NCBI GenBank assembly: GCA_030428885.1
Contig: JAUIEJ010000003.1
Location: 124,001-188,000 of the forward strand
Origin: Gemmatimonadota bacterium
GTDB taxonomy: Bacteria; Gemmatimonadota; Gemmatimonadetes; Longimicrobiales; Gaopeijiaceae
Direction of reading: 5' to 3'
DNA length: 64,000 nucleotides
The notes under the pieces are model-generated. The model worked only from the letters and a program-made list of their open reading frames with translations. It was not told the origin of the DNA and ran no database searches. A program made the position numbers and the translations under genes. Shown piece after piece: positions 9,022-18,641 of this stretch. Numbering within the stretch: the first letter of the stretch is position 1; each line of letters begins with the position of its first letter.

Positions 9022-11658
9022 ATGAAGGCAGCCGAGATCCGTCAGCGCTTCCTGGACTACTTCGCTTCCCGCGGCCACGACGTGCGGCCCAGCTCGTCGC
9101 TGGTGCCGGGCGACGACCCGACCCTGCTCTTCACCAACGCGGGCATGGTGCAGTTCAAGCGGGTATTCCTGGGGCTGGAGGAGGTGCCGTACCGGCGGGC
9201 CGTGACGTCCCAGAAGTGTGTCCGGGCCGGGGGAAAACACAACGACCTCGAGGAGGTGGGCAAGACCGCGCGCCACCACACCTTCTTCGAGATGCTCGGC
9301 AACTTCTCGTTCGGCGACTACTTCAAGCGCGACGCGGTGGCGTACGCCTGGGAGTTCCTGGTGGACGACCTGGGGCTCGACCCGGCGCGCCTGGTGGTCA
9401 CGGTGCACCACACCGACGACGAGGCCGAGGCGCTGTGGATCGAGGAGGTCGGCGTGGATCCCGGCCGGATCTTCCGCCTGGGCGACAAGGACAACTTCTG
9501 GCAGATGGCCGACACCGGCCCCTGCGGCCCCTGTTCCGAATTGCACTACGATGTGCGTCCGGCGGAGGAACGCTCGGGGCCCCTGGACCGGGAGTCCTTC
9601 ATCGAGATGGGGGAGGACGGGCGGTTCGTCGAGCTCTGGAATCTGGTCTTCATGCAGTTCGACCGGGACGCCGAGGGGACCATGCATCCCCTGCCGGCAC
9701 CGTCCATCGACACGGGGGCCGGTCTGGAGCGGCTGGCCGCCGTGCTCCAGGGGGTCGACTCCAACTTCCACACCGACCTCTTCCGGCCCCTGATCCAGCG
9801 GGTGGCCGAGGTGGTGGGGCGGGAGTACGCCCCCGACACCGAGGCGGGCGTCTCGTACCGGGTGCTGGCCGACCACGCCCGGGCCGTGGCGTTCCTCCTG
9901 GCCGACGGGGTGTTTCCCTCCAACGAGGGTCGGGGCTACGTGCTCCGGCGGATCCTGCGCCGGGCCGTTCGGCACGCGTGGATGCTGGGCCGACGTGAGC
10001 CCACCCTGGTCCACGTGGTGGACGCGGTGGTGGACGCCATGGGCGACGTCTACCCCGAACTCCGGACCCGCCACGAGCACCTGCGCACCACGACCCGGGC
10101 CGAGGAGGAGCGGTTCCTGGCCACCATCGAAGGGGGCCTCGATCGGTTCGACGAGCTGGCGCCCCGAGGCCGGGCCGGCACCATCCCCGGGGGCGAGGCC
10201 TTCCGGCTCTACGACACCTTCGGCTTCCCCCTGGACCTCACCGAACTCATGGCCGAGGAACGGGGCTGGTCCGTGGACGCCGAGGGGTTCGAGGCGGCGC
10301 TGGAGGCCCAGCGCGCCCGGAGCCGGGCTGACCGGGCTTCGTCGGGCGTGGAAGTCGAGGGCGCCGAAAGCCTGGACGGCTGGTCCGGCACGCCCGAGGC
10401 CGAACAGCGTTTCGTGGGCTACGGCGAGCTCGAGGTGCACACGGAGGTGGCGGCCTGGCGCCGGGACGGCCATCGGGCGGGGCTGATCCTGGCCCTCAAC
10501 CCCTTCTACCTGGAGTCGGGGGGCCAGATCTCCGACTCGGGCGTGGTGCAGGGCGAGGGGTGGACCCTCACCGTGGACGAGGTCCGGTCGGTGGGCGGAC
10601 GCAGCGCCGTGTTCGGCGCAGTGGACGGCGGGTGGCACGAGGCTCCCGGATCGGTGACGGCCCGGGTGACCCGCGGGGTGCGTCACGATACGGAGCGCAA
10701 CCACACGGCGACCCACCTGCTCCACGCGGCCCTCCGGGAGACCCTGGGGGAGCACGTGGTGCAGCGGGGTTCGCTGGTGGCGCCGGACCGCCTGCGGTTC
10801 GACTTCGCCCACACCGCCCCCATGACCGACGAGGAGCGGGCCCGGGTCGAGGCCCGGGTGAACGAAGGCATCTGGAGCGACCACCCGGTGGTGATCCGGG
10901 AGATGGCCCACGCCGAGGCGGTGTCCCGGGGCGCCATGGCCCTCTTCGGCGAGAAGTACGGCGACGAGGTGCGGGTGGTGGAGATCCCCGGCGTGTCCAT
11001 GGAACTGTGCGGCGGGACCCACGTGCGTCACACCGGTGAGATCGGGCTCTTCAAGCTCGTGTCCGAGTCGGGGGTGGCCGCCGGCGTGCGCCGGGTGGAG
11101 GCCCAGACCGGGCCCGGCGCCTTCCGCCACATGGCGGCGATCGAGCGTCGCCTGGACGAGGCCGCGGCGGCGCTGAAGACCCAGCCCGACAACGTGGTGA
11201 AGCGGGCCGAGCAGATCCTGGAGGAGCGGGCCGAGCTCCAGACGCTCCTGGACGACCTCCGGAAGGGGGGCGGGGCGGGGGAGACCGTGGTCCTGGAATC
11301 GGAGATCCCGGCCGACGACGGCGCCTTCCGGCTCCGGGCCGTACGCCTCAAGGCCCGGGACGCCGACGATGCCCGGGCGTGGGGCGACGCCTTCCTGGAG
11401 TCGGTGGGCAGCGGCGTGGCCGTGGTGGCCGCCGATCTGCCGGGAGAGAAACACTCCCTCTTCACCTTCGTCACCGACGACCTCATCGGGCGGGGCGTCC
11501 GAGCCGACGCGGTGGTCCGGGAGATCGCCGCCGTGGTCGACGGCCGGGGTGGAGGGCGCCCCCACATGGCCCAGGCCGGGGTGGGCGATCCCGCGAAGTT
11601 GAACCGGGCCCTGGAGTCCGCCGAGGGCGTGGTGCGGAACCTGGCGGGGGTGTCGTGA
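9022..11658 (+). CDS. alaS: Alanine-tRNA ligase
   Basis: Charges tRNA-Ala with alanine in the cytoplasm. The 878-residue protein has the class II catalytic core (KCVRAGGKHNDLEEVG, FFEMLGNFSFGDYFK), the editing domain with HTATHLLHAAL and CGGTH zinc-type motifs, and the C-terminal coiled and DHHA1-like region. I take ATG 9022, where the family sequence begins (MKAAEIRQRFLDYF); an upstream start at 8989 would add 11 atypical residues. It heads a seven-gene run with 4-nt overlaps. Confidence 0.98.
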   Translation: MKAAEIRQRFLDYFASRGHDVRPSSSLVPGDDPTLLFTNAGMVQFKRVFLGLEEVPYRRAVTSQKCVRAGGKHNDLEEVGKTARHHTFFEMLGNFSFGDYFKRDAVAYAWEFLVDDLGLDPARLVVTVHHTDDEAEALWIEEVGVDPGRIFRLGDKDNFWQMADTGPCGPCSELHYDVRPAEERSGPLDRESFIEMGEDGRFVELWNLVFMQFDRDAEGTMHPLPAPSIDTGAGLERLAAVLQGVDSNFHTDLFRPLIQRVAEVVGREYAPDTEAGVSYRVLADHARAVAFLLADGVFPSNEGRGYVLRRILRRAVRHAWMLGRREPTLVHVVDAVVDAMGDVYPELRTRHEHLRTTTRAEEERFLATIEGGLDRFDELAPRGRAGTIPGGEAFRLYDTFGFPLDLTELMAEERGWSVDAEGFEAALEAQRARSRADRASSGVEVEGAESLDGWSGTPEAEQRFVGYGELEVHTEVAAWRRDGHRAGLILALNPFYLESGGQISDSGVVQGEGWTLTVDEVRSVGGRSAVFGAVDGGWHEAPGSVTARVTRGVRHDTERNHTATHLLHAALRETLGEHVVQRGSLVAPDRLRFDFAHTAPMTDEERARVEARVNEGIWSDHPVVIREMAHAEAVSRGAMALFGEKYGDEVRVVEIPGVSMELCGGTHVRHTGEIGLFKLVSESGVAAGVRRVEAQTGPGAFRHMAAIERRLDEAAAALKTQPDNVVKRAEQILEERAELQTLLDDLRKGGGAGETVVLESEIPADDGAFRLRAVRLKARDADDARAWGDAFLESVGSGVAVVAADLPGEKHSLFTFVTDDLIGRGVRADAVVREIAAVVDGRGGGRPHMAQAGVGDPAKLNRALESAEGVVRNLAGVS

Positions 11659-11945
11659 CGGCGGGCACCCTCCGGGACTGGATCGACGGCCGCACCCCTC
11701 CCGTCCCCGCGGCCTTCCGCCCCACCGTGGAGCCCTCCGCCCCCGAGGCGGCGGTGTCGGCCGCGGCGTGGGTGCGCGAGGCCCGGGCGGCTCTTCAGCG
11801 CATGGACGGCGATGCCCGGGCCCGGGACGGGGCTTTCGCCCTCCTGGCCGCCGACGGGTTCGCCACGTGGGCGTGTGAGGTGGCCCTGGAGGCCGACGAC
11901 CCCGGCGCCGCCCTGGGCGTCGTACTGGATGCGCTGATGGAATGA
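11655..11945 (+). CDS. Small protein of unknown function in the alaS operon
   Basis: A 96-residue soluble, acidic, alanine-rich protein with no recognisable domain or membrane segment; it looks helical (for example AAWVREARAALQRMDGDARARDGAF). The evidence that it is real is positional: its GTG overlaps the alaS stop (GTGA) and its stop overlaps the next ATG (ATGA), so removing it would break a continuous chain of coupled genes. No function can be assigned. Confidence 0.6.
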   Translation: MTAGTLRDWIDGRTPPVPAAFRPTVEPSAPEAAVSAAAWVREARAALQRMDGDARARDGAFALLAADGFATWACEVALEADDPGAALGVVLDALME

Positions 11946-12745
11946 TCGACCTCCACTCCCACCTCGTTCCCGACGTCGACGACGGCGCCCGTTCCCTCGA
12001 CGGTGCCCTGAAGGCGGTGGGCCGCCTCGTGGACGAGGGGGTGGAGCGCATCGTCACCACGCCCCATTTCGACGCCTCCTGGGTGCGGGATCCGGCCCGG
12101 TTCGACGCCCGCATGGACCAGGTCGACCGGGCCTTCGAGGAGCTCCGGGCCGGCGTGGCCTCGGCCTTCCCCGATCTTCCCCTGGGACGGGGCTTCGAGA
12201 TCATGCTGGACGACCCCTTTCCCGACCTCTCCGACCCTCGGCTGCGCCTGGGCGGGACCCGCTTCGTCCTGGTGGAATGGCCCCGCTTGCGCATCCCGCC
12301 GTCCACGCCCGACGTCATCGAACGGATCCGGGAGCAGGGGTGGATTCCCGTCATCGCCCACCCGGAGCGGTACGCCTCCCTCCTGCGCAACTTCCCCATC
12401 GTGGGGGCGTGGCGCCGGGCCGGCGCCTGCCTCCAGATGAACCACGGCTCCCTCCTGGGACGCTACGGTGACGAGGCCCGGACCGCGGCCCGCCGGCTCC
12501 TGGAGGGCGGGTGGATCGACGTGCTGTCGTCGGACTTCCACGCCCGGCCCCACCTCTCCACCTTCGTGTCCGAGATCCGGGCCTGGTTCGCCCAGCGGGA
12601 ACTCGACGAGGTCTTCGAGCTCCTCACCATGGGCAATCCCTCCCGCATCCTCGCCGACGAACTTCCCGACGCCGTCCCCTCCGTGACCCTGGAACGGGGG
12701 CTGTGGGACCGGCTCACCGGGTTCCTCCGCCCTGGAGACGCATGA
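11942..12745 (+). CDS. PHP-family tyrosine-protein phosphatase, CpsB/YwqE type
   Basis: Metal-dependent phosphatase of the polymerase-and-histidinol-phosphatase fold; relatives dephosphorylate bacterial tyrosine kinases that control polysaccharide export. The 267 residues show the metal motif H5-S-H7 at the N-terminus, TPHF, and IAHPERY further on, with SSDFHARPH near the C-terminus. No tyrosine kinase lies beside it here, although a kinase-like pseudo-ATPase is encoded at 42096. It overlaps both neighbours by 4 nt and precedes a phosphoheptose isomerase, so envelope sugar metabolism is a plausible setting. Confidence 0.85.
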   Translation: MIDLHSHLVPDVDDGARSLDGALKAVGRLVDEGVERIVTTPHFDASWVRDPARFDARMDQVDRAFEELRAGVASAFPDLPLGRGFEIMLDDPFPDLSDPRLRLGGTRFVLVEWPRLRIPPSTPDVIERIREQGWIPVIAHPERYASLLRNFPIVGAWRRAGACLQMNHGSLLGRYGDEARTAARRLLEGGWIDVLSSDFHARPHLSTFVSEIRAWFAQRELDEVFELLTMGNPSRILADELPDAVPSVTLERGLWDRLTGFLRPGDA

Positions 12746-13746
12746 ACGAGCGCCTGATCCACGACCACCTCATGGCACTGGCCCGCACCGCCGAGGCCGC
12801 CGCCCACGGCGTCACGGGCGAAGTGGCGGAGGCGGCGCGACGGGCCCACGACGCCCTGCGGGCCGGCCGCACCCTCTTCTTCTGCGGCAACGGGGGGTCG
12901 GCGGCGGACAGCCAGCATCTGGCCACCGAGTACGTGGTGCGCTTCGCCCGGACCCGGGGTGCCCTCGCCGCCGTGGCCCTCACCGTCGACACCTCGATCC
13001 TCACCGCCGCGGCCAACGACTTCGGCTTCGAGGCGGTCTTCGCCCGGCAGGTGGAGGCCCTGGCTCGCCCCGGCGACGTGCTGTTCCTCCATTCCACCAG
13101 CGGGCGGTCGCCCAATCTGCTCCGGGCCGCCGAGGCCGCCCGGGCCCGGGGCGTGACCACCATCGGCATGCTGGCCGGCGACGGAGGGCCCCTGGCCGAT
13201 CTCGTGGACCTGGCCGTGGTGGTGCCCACCGCCGTGACGGCCCACGCTCAGGAGCTTCACATCGCCCTGGGTCACGCCATCTGCGATCTCGTGGACGCGG
13301 CCTGGGCCGACGACCCGGCGGACGACCAACACGGGGGGGGCGCCGAAGCGGTGGCCCTCCTGGCGTCGCTGCGCCGGCGCGAGAAGGCCCAGACCCTCTG
13401 GTACCGGGCGCTGGCGGCCCGGGCCGAAGACCACGGCGACGCCGAATTGTCGGAGCGGTTCAACGGCCTCCACGCCGACGAGCAACATCACCTCTCCCGC
13501 CTCACCGCTCGGCTCCTGGAGCTCGGGGTCCAGCCCGACGATCTCCGGGAGGTGGAGCGCCCCCTCCTCCCCGAGGGTGACTGGACGCCGGCGGTCCAGG
13601 AGCGGGAAGACGGCGAGGTCGCCGCGTACGAGGAGGCCCTCGCCCCGGGGGTGCTGGACGACGAGAGCCGGGCGGTGGTGGAGGAGATCCTGGCCTCGGA
13701 ACGCCAGCACGCCCGGAGCCTGGGCGGCAAGTGGATGCCGGCATGA
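12742..13746 (+). CDS. Phosphoheptose isomerase (GmhA-type SIS domain) fused to a ferritin-like diiron domain
   Basis: The N-terminal half (about 1-195) is a GmhA-type SIS isomerase, which turns sedoheptulose 7-phosphate into heptose 7-phosphate for lipopolysaccharide. It keeps CGNGGSAADSQHLATEY with H59 and E63, and Q170/H178 at the spacing used for zinc and catalysis. The C-terminal part (about 205-334) is unlike GmhA and reads as a four-helix ferritin/rubrerythrin-type bundle: E214, then E247-x-x-H250, then an acidic helix (E287-E298), then E320-x-x-H323. E, ExxH, E, ExxH is the diiron ligand pattern. The ATG overlaps the previous stop (ATGA). The fusion is unusual and its purpose unknown. 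Confidence 0.88.
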   Translation: MNERLIHDHLMALARTAEAAAHGVTGEVAEAARRAHDALRAGRTLFFCGNGGSAADSQHLATEYVVRFARTRGALAAVALTVDTSILTAAANDFGFEAVFARQVEALARPGDVLFLHSTSGRSPNLLRAAEAARARGVTTIGMLAGDGGPLADLVDLAVVVPTAVTAHAQELHIALGHAICDLVDAAWADDPADDQHGGGAEAVALLASLRRREKAQTLWYRALAARAEDHGDAELSERFNGLHADEQHHLSRLTARLLELGVQPDDLREVERPLLPEGDWTPAVQEREDGEVAAYEEALAPGVLDDESRAVVEEILASERQHARSLGGKWMPA

Positions 13747-14510
13747 GCGCCCCTCTTCTGGATCTTTCGGGCAAGACGGCCCTGGTCACGGGCGGCTCCC
13801 GGGGCGTGGGCCGGGCCACGGCGCTGCTCCTGGCCCGAGCCGGCGCCGACGTGGGCATCGCCTACCAGTCCAGCCACGATCGGGCGGAGCGAACCGTGGC
13901 CGATTTGGAGGCCCTGGGCGCCTCCGCCTTCGCCCGAGCCGGAGATCTGGCCCTCCGCGACGAGGTCGAGGCCTTCGTGGACGAAGGTGTGCAACGGTTC
14001 GGCGGAATCGACATCGTGGTGGGCAATCACGGCGTCTGGCCTCCCGACGACGTGGCCCTGGCCGACATGGACGATGCGCGCTGGCGCCGGACCATGGCGG
14101 TGAACCTCGACTCGGTGTTCCACCTCTGCCGGGCCGCCGCCCGGTGCATCCGGGACGACGGCCGGATCGTCCTGGTCTCGTCCACGGCGGGGCAGCGGGG
14201 CGAGGCCTTCCACGGCGACTACGCCGCCAGCAAGGGCGCCATGATCTCGCTGGTGAAGGGGTTCTGCGTGGAACTGGGACCCCGGGGCGTCACCGTGAAC
14301 TCGGTGGCCCCGGGGTGGATCGACACCGAGATGGCCCACCCGGCCTTCGAGGGGGGGGAGCGGGAGCGCATCGCCGGGGCCATTCCCCTGAAGCGCATCG
14401 CCACCGCCGACGACGTGGCGGGCCCCATCGTGTTCCTCTGCTCCGAACTCGGGCGCCACGTCACGGGGGAGATCCTCAACGTCAACGGCGGCGCGGTGCT
14501 GGTGGGGTGA
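13743..14510 (+). CDS. Short-chain dehydrogenase/reductase
   Basis: NAD(P)-dependent oxidoreductase of the classical SDR family, close in form to FabG. The 255 residues show the glycine motif [13 protein letters not shown], the catalytic serine in VLVSSTAG, the YAASK active-site tyrosine and lysine, and the C-terminal [10 protein letters not shown] end. Substrate cannot be read from sequence. It overlaps its neighbours by 4 nt on each side (ATGA upstream, GTGA downstream). Confidence 0.92.
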   Translation: MSAPLLDLSGKTALVTGGSRGVGRATALLLARAGADVGIAYQSSHDRAERTVADLEALGASAFARAGDLALRDEVEAFVDEGVQRFGGIDIVVGNHGVWPPDDVALADMDDARWRRTMAVNLDSVFHLCRAAARCIRDDGRIVLVSSTAGQRGEAFHGDYAASKGAMISLVKGFCVELGPRGVTVNSVAPGWIDTEMAHPAFEGGERERIAGAIPLKRIATADDVAGPIVFLCSELGRHVTGEILNVNGGAVLVG

Positions 14511-15862
14511 CGGCCGAGCGCGAGCCCGTGGCCCTGGTGGCCCCCGACGAGGTGCGGTGGATCGTGCGCACCCTGGAAGACGCGGGCTACGAAACCTGGG
14601 CCGTGGGGGGAGCGGTGCGGGACGGGCTCCGGGGCGCCGGCTCCACCGACTGGGACTTCGCCACCCGGGCGCGCCCCGGCCAGGTGCGCCGGCTCTTTCA
14701 CCGCACCGTGCCCCTGGGCGTGGAGCACGGCACGGTGGGCGTGCTGGACCGGGAGGGCGTGCTCCACGAGGTCACCACCTTCCGGAAGGACGTGGAGACC
14801 GACGGGCGCCACGCCGTGGTGGCCTTCGCCGACCGCATCGAAGACGATCTGGCCCGGCGCGACTTCACCATCAACGCCCTGGCCTGGCACCCCCTCCGGG
14901 ACGACCTCCTGGATCCCTTCCACGGCCGGGACGACCTGGCCGCCCGCGTCCTCCGCACCGTGGGCGCCCCCGAGGAGCGGTTCCGGGAGGACTATCTCCG
15001 GGTCCTTCGCGCCCTCCGGTTCGCGGGCCGCTTCGATCTGACCATCGACCCCGCCACCTGGTCGGCGCTGCGGGAGGCGGTCCCCCACCTCCCGGTCCTG
15101 TCGCCGGAGCGGATCCGCGAGGAGCTGCTGAAGGTGTTGGGGGGCGAGGCGCCGGCCTCCCGGGCCCTGACCCTCTATCGCACGTCGGGAGCCACCGCGG
15201 TGGTGGCCCCCGAACTCCACGCCCTGGACGACGAGGCGTGGGCCCGGACCCTGGCGGAGGTGGACGCCGTCTCGAACCGGCGCCCGTGGCTGCGCATGGC
15301 AGCCCTCCTGGGCCGGGTCGGCGGCCCGCCCCTCCGCCTCGACGAGCCCGATCCCGGGCAGGTGGCCGACCTCCGGGCCGCCGACGACACGGCGGCCCGG
15401 GCCGTGGTCCGGGCCGTGGCCCTCCTGAGCCGCCTCCGGGTGTCGAACCGCCAGCTCGACGACGTGGCCGGGTGGGTGGCCCAGGGCGTGGAGCCGCCCC
15501 GGCTGGACGACGGCCCGGCCCGCCGGCGGTGGCTCGCCCGGGTGGGTCCCGAGCGCCTCGACGGGTACGCCGACCTGTGGCGGGCCCGGGCCGCCGCGGC
15601 GCCCGGCGCCGCCGCCGACCCCGGTCCGATCATCGCCGCCCTCCAGGCCGAGGTGCGGAGCGGCGCGCCCCTGGCCGTGGGCGACCTGGCCGTCTCGGGG
15701 CGGGACCTCATCGCCCTGGGTCACCGCCCGGGCCCCCGGTTCGGCGAAATCCTCGACGACCTCCTGGATCGGGTGCTGGACGACCCGGCCCTCAACACCC
15801 GCGACACGCTCCTCCCCCTCCTGGAGGCCCGGGCCGCCACCGGCGACGAGGGGGCCCGGTGA
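14507..15862 (+). CDS. CCA-adding enzyme / poly(A) polymerase family nucleotidyltransferase
   Basis: Class II nucleotidyltransferase that completes or extends RNA 3' ends. The 451 residues contain GGAVRDGL, the metal-binding DWDFAT (DxD), [10 protein letters not shown], the RRDFTINA and [11 protein letters not shown] motifs, then a helical C-terminal region. Whether it adds CCA to tRNA or a poly(A)/poly(AC) tail cannot be decided by eye; the window's tRNA-Gln lacks an encoded CCA, so a CCA-adding activity is needed somewhere. The GTG start overlaps the SDR stop. Confidence 0.92.
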   Translation: MTAEREPVALVAPDEVRWIVRTLEDAGYETWAVGGAVRDGLRGAGSTDWDFATRARPGQVRRLFHRTVPLGVEHGTVGVLDREGVLHEVTTFRKDVETDGRHAVVAFADRIEDDLARRDFTINALAWHPLRDDLLDPFHGRDDLAARVLRTVGAPEERFREDYLRVLRALRFAGRFDLTIDPATWSALREAVPHLPVLSPERIREELLKVLGGEAPASRALTLYRTSGATAVVAPELHALDDEAWARTLAEVDAVSNRRPWLRMAALLGRVGGPPLRLDEPDPGQVADLRAADDTAARAVVRAVALLSRLRVSNRQLDDVAGWVAQGVEPPRLDDGPARRRWLARVGPERLDGYADLWRARAAAAPGAAADPGPIIAALQAEVRSGAPLAVGDLAVSGRDLIALGHRPGPRFGEILDDLLDRVLDDPALNTRDTLLPLLEARAATGDEGAR

Positions 15863-17259
15863 GCGGCACCCCGGACCTCTTCGGGGCCGAGTCCCCCACC
15901 GAATCCTCGGGCGCGGGGCCCCGCCGCCCCCGGCCCGGCGCCCCCCTGGCCGCCCGCATGCGCCCCCGCACCCTGGACGAATTCCGGGGGCAGGAGCACC
16001 TCCTGGGCGAGGGAAAGGCGCTGCGCACCATGCTGGAGCGGGGCACCCCCGCCAGCATGATCCTCTGGGGCCCGCCGGGGAGCGGAAAAACCACCCTGGC
16101 CCGGCTGGTGGCCGCCGAGACCGACACCACCTTCGTGCCCTTCAGCGCCGTCACCGAAGGCATCGCCCGGGTGCGGGAGATCATCGCCGAGGCCGGGGAG
16201 CGGCTTCAGGCCACGGGGCGCCAGACCATCCTGTTCTGCGACGAGATCCACCGCTTCAACAAGGCTCAGCAGGACGCCTTCCTCCCCCACGTGGAGGCGG
16301 GCACGGTGACCCTCATCGGGGCCACCACCGAAAACCCCTCGTTCGAGATCGTCCGCCCGCTCCTCTCCCGGGCACCGGTGTTCGTGCTCGAGCCCCTCTC
16401 GGCCCCCGACGTCCAGGAGATCCTGGAGGCGGCGCTGGCGGATCGGGACCGGGGGCTGGGCACCATGGAGCTCCAGGTCGACGAGGGGGTCCTGGCCGGT
16501 CTGGCCGAGGAAGCCGACGGCGACGCCCGCCGGGCTCTGGGGGCGCTGGATGCCGCCGGACGGCTGGCGGGTCCCGGGGGCCGCATCACCGTCGAGGTCG
16601 TGCGGGAAGCCCTCCAGCATCGCTTCGCCGTCTACGACAAGGGCGGCGAGGAGCACTTCAACATCATCTCGGCCCTGCACAAGTCGGTGCGGGGCAGCGA
16701 CGCCGACGGCGCCCTCTACTGGCTCGCCCGCATGATCGAGACCGGCGAGGATCCGCTCTACATCGCCCGACGCGTGGTGCGCATGGCCTCGGAAGACATC
16801 GGCCTGGCCGATCCCCGGGGGCTGGAGATCGCCCTGGCGGCGCGGGACGCGTTCCATTTCCTGGGACCCCCGGAAGGTGAACTCGCCCTGGCCGAAGCCG
16901 TCGTCTATCTGGCCCTGGCCCCCAAGTCCAATCGCCTCTACGTGGCGTGGGCCCAGGCTCGGGCGGCGGCTCGGGACACCCCCGGCGAGGCTGTGCCCCT
17001 GCACATTCGCAACGCCCCCACGGGGCTCATGAAGAAGCTGGGCTACGGCGCGGGCTACGCCTACGATCCCGACGCCGAGGCGGGCGTTTCGGGTCAGACC
17101 TACCTTCCCGAGCGACTGGCCGGCCGGCGGTTCTATACCCCGGGGCGATTCGGCTTCGAGAAAACCCTGGGCGAGCGCATCACCTGGTTCGACGCCCGCC
17201 GACGGGAGGCCCGCCGGGGAGCGTCCGACGCCGGAGAGCCCGACGACGCCCCGGAATGA
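15859..17259 (+). CDS. rarA: Replication-associated recombination protein A (RarA/MgsA), AAA+ ATPase
   Basis: Clamp-loader-like AAA+ ATPase that acts at stalled replication forks. The 466 residues carry [16 protein letters not shown], Walker [12 protein letters not shown], Walker [17 protein letters not shown], sensor ATTENPSFE and the family C-terminal domain ([15 protein letters not shown]...). The GTG start overlaps the preceding stop by 4 nt, making it the last of seven coupled genes from alaS onward. A downstream hairpin is not obvious. Confidence 0.96.
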   Translation: MSGTPDLFGAESPTESSGAGPRRPRPGAPLAARMRPRTLDEFRGQEHLLGEGKALRTMLERGTPASMILWGPPGSGKTTLARLVAAETDTTFVPFSAVTEGIARVREIIAEAGERLQATGRQTILFCDEIHRFNKAQQDAFLPHVEAGTVTLIGATTENPSFEIVRPLLSRAPVFVLEPLSAPDVQEILEAALADRDRGLGTMELQVDEGVLAGLAEEADGDARRALGALDAAGRLAGPGGRITVEVVREALQHRFAVYDKGGEEHFNIISALHKSVRGSDADGALYWLARMIETGEDPLYIARRVVRMASEDIGLADPRGLEIALAARDAFHFLGPPEGELALAEAVVYLALAPKSNRLYVAWAQARAAARDTPGEAVPLHIRNAPTGLMKKLGYGAGYAYDPDAEAGVSGQTYLPERLAGRRFYTPGRFGFEKTLGERITWFDARRREARRGASDAGEPDDAPE

Positions 17260-17356
17260 CTCCCGCCCCTTCGTCGCCCCCGCTATCGTAGACGTTCCCG
17301 CTCCCTCCAGCCCCCTGACGCCGATTCCCACCCAGCTCATCGACAACCACCGGCCC

Positions 17357-18625
17357 GTGGACCGGGCGGTCCTCGTGTCGGCCCCGCCCCGGGACCTGGA
17401 TCCCCGTGTGGCCGAGGAACACCTCCAGGAACTGGCGCGCCTCACCGACACCGCCGGAGGCGAGGTGGCAGCGGTGGTGCGCCAGCGTCTCGACTCCCCC
17501 TCGCCCAAGACGTACATCGGACAGGGCAAGGCCGAGGAACTCAAGCAGGTGGTGGAGTCCAGCGGCGCCGACCTCGTCATCTTCGACGAGGAGCTGTCGC
17601 CGGCCCAGGGCAAGAATCTGGAGCAGGTCACGGGCGCCCGGATCATGGATCGCCCCGAACTGATCCTGGACATCTTCGCCACCCGGGCCCGCTCGAAGGA
17701 GGCCCGCATGCAGGTGGAGCTGGCCCAGCTCGAGTACCTGCTGCCCCGGCTCAAGCGCATGTGGAGCCACCTCTCCCGGACCCGGGGCGGCATCGGCCTC
17801 CGGGGTCCCGGTGAGACCCAGCTCGAGACCGATCGACGCCTCATCGGCACCCGCATTGCCGACCTCAAGAAGAAGCTCCGGGACGTGGCCCGGGCCCGGG
17901 AGATCCAGCGCCAGTCGCGCCAGGGGGAGTTCCGGGCGGCGCTGGTGGGCTACACGAACGCCGGCAAGTCGTCCCTGCTGCGGGCGCTGTCGGGCTCCGA
18001 CGTCTTCGTGGAGGACCGGCTCTTCGCCACCCTCGACTCCACCACCCGCAGCGTGGAACTGGGGGACGGCTATCAGGTGCTGGTCACCGATACCGTGGGC
18101 TTCATCCGCAAGCTGCCCCACCACCTGGTGGCGTCGTTCCGCTCCACCCTGGAAGAGGCCCGGGAGGCCGACGTGCTGCTCCACGTCATCGACGCTTCCC
18201 ACCCCGATCGGGAGGAGCAGGAGCAGGTGGTGGCCGAGGTCCTGGCCGACCTGGACCTCGACGACCGGCCCCAGGTGCTGGTCTACAACAAGACCGATCG
18301 CCTCACCCACGGCGAGGAGGAGTCCCTCCGGGACCGGGTGCGAGCCTTCACCTCGGTGCCCGCCGTATTCGTCTCGGCCCATCAGCCCGACACCCTCGAT
18401 GCCCTGAGGAGCGCCCTGAAGGCTCGCATGCGGGCCCGGCTCCACGAGGTGCGCCTGGACCTCCCGGCCCGGGACGGCGAGGTGCTGGCGCTCCTGTACC
18501 GGGAGGGCGAGGTGGTGCACCGGGACGACCAGGGCGCCCGCATCGATCTCACCGTCCGGGTGCCCGAAGCGGTGCTGGGCCGGCTCCGGAAGCGCGAGGG
18601 CATCCGGGTCCTCGACGTGGCGTAG
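17357..18625 (+). CDS. hflX: Ribosome-associated GTPase HflX
   Basis: GTPase that splits stalled or heat-damaged ribosomes. The 422 residues include the N-terminal HflX domain (SPKTYIGQGKAEEL), the glycine-rich linker (RTRGGIGLRGPGETQLETDRR) and the G domain with GYTNAGKSSLL, DTVGFIRKLP and NKTD. The start is uncertain. GTG 17357 is used here but has no ribosome-binding site, and reading upstream in frame gives residues that align with other HflX N-termini, with possible ATC (17339) or CTG (17315) starts. The message could be leaderless. Confidence 0.95.
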   Translation: MDRAVLVSAPPRDLDPRVAEEHLQELARLTDTAGGEVAAVVRQRLDSPSPKTYIGQGKAEELKQVVESSGADLVIFDEELSPAQGKNLEQVTGARIMDRPELILDIFATRARSKEARMQVELAQLEYLLPRLKRMWSHLSRTRGGIGLRGPGETQLETDRRLIGTRIADLKKKLRDVARAREIQRQSRQGEFRAALVGYTNAGKSSLLRALSGSDVFVEDRLFATLDSTTRSVELGDGYQVLVTDTVGFIRKLPHHLVASFRSTLEEAREADVLLHVIDASHPDREEQEQVVAEVLADLDLDDRPQVLVYNKTDRLTHGEEESLRDRVRAFTSVPAVFVSAHQPDTLDALRSALKARMRARLHEVRLDLPARDGEVLALLYREGEVVHRDDQGARIDLTVRVPEAVLGRLRKREGIRVLDVA

Positions 18626-18641
18626 CCGGAGGGGCCGGGCG

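Noticed and set aside
8977-12399. A 1140-codon open frame on the minus strand opposite alaS
   Set aside because: Extreme GC bias at third positions of alaS keeps the antisense frame open. The product is low-complexity Pro/Arg/His/Gly, and alaS itself has full family motifs.
15721-17868. A 715-codon minus-strand frame opposite rarA and hflX
   Set aside because: It runs across two well-supported genes; its composition is that of an antisense shadow.
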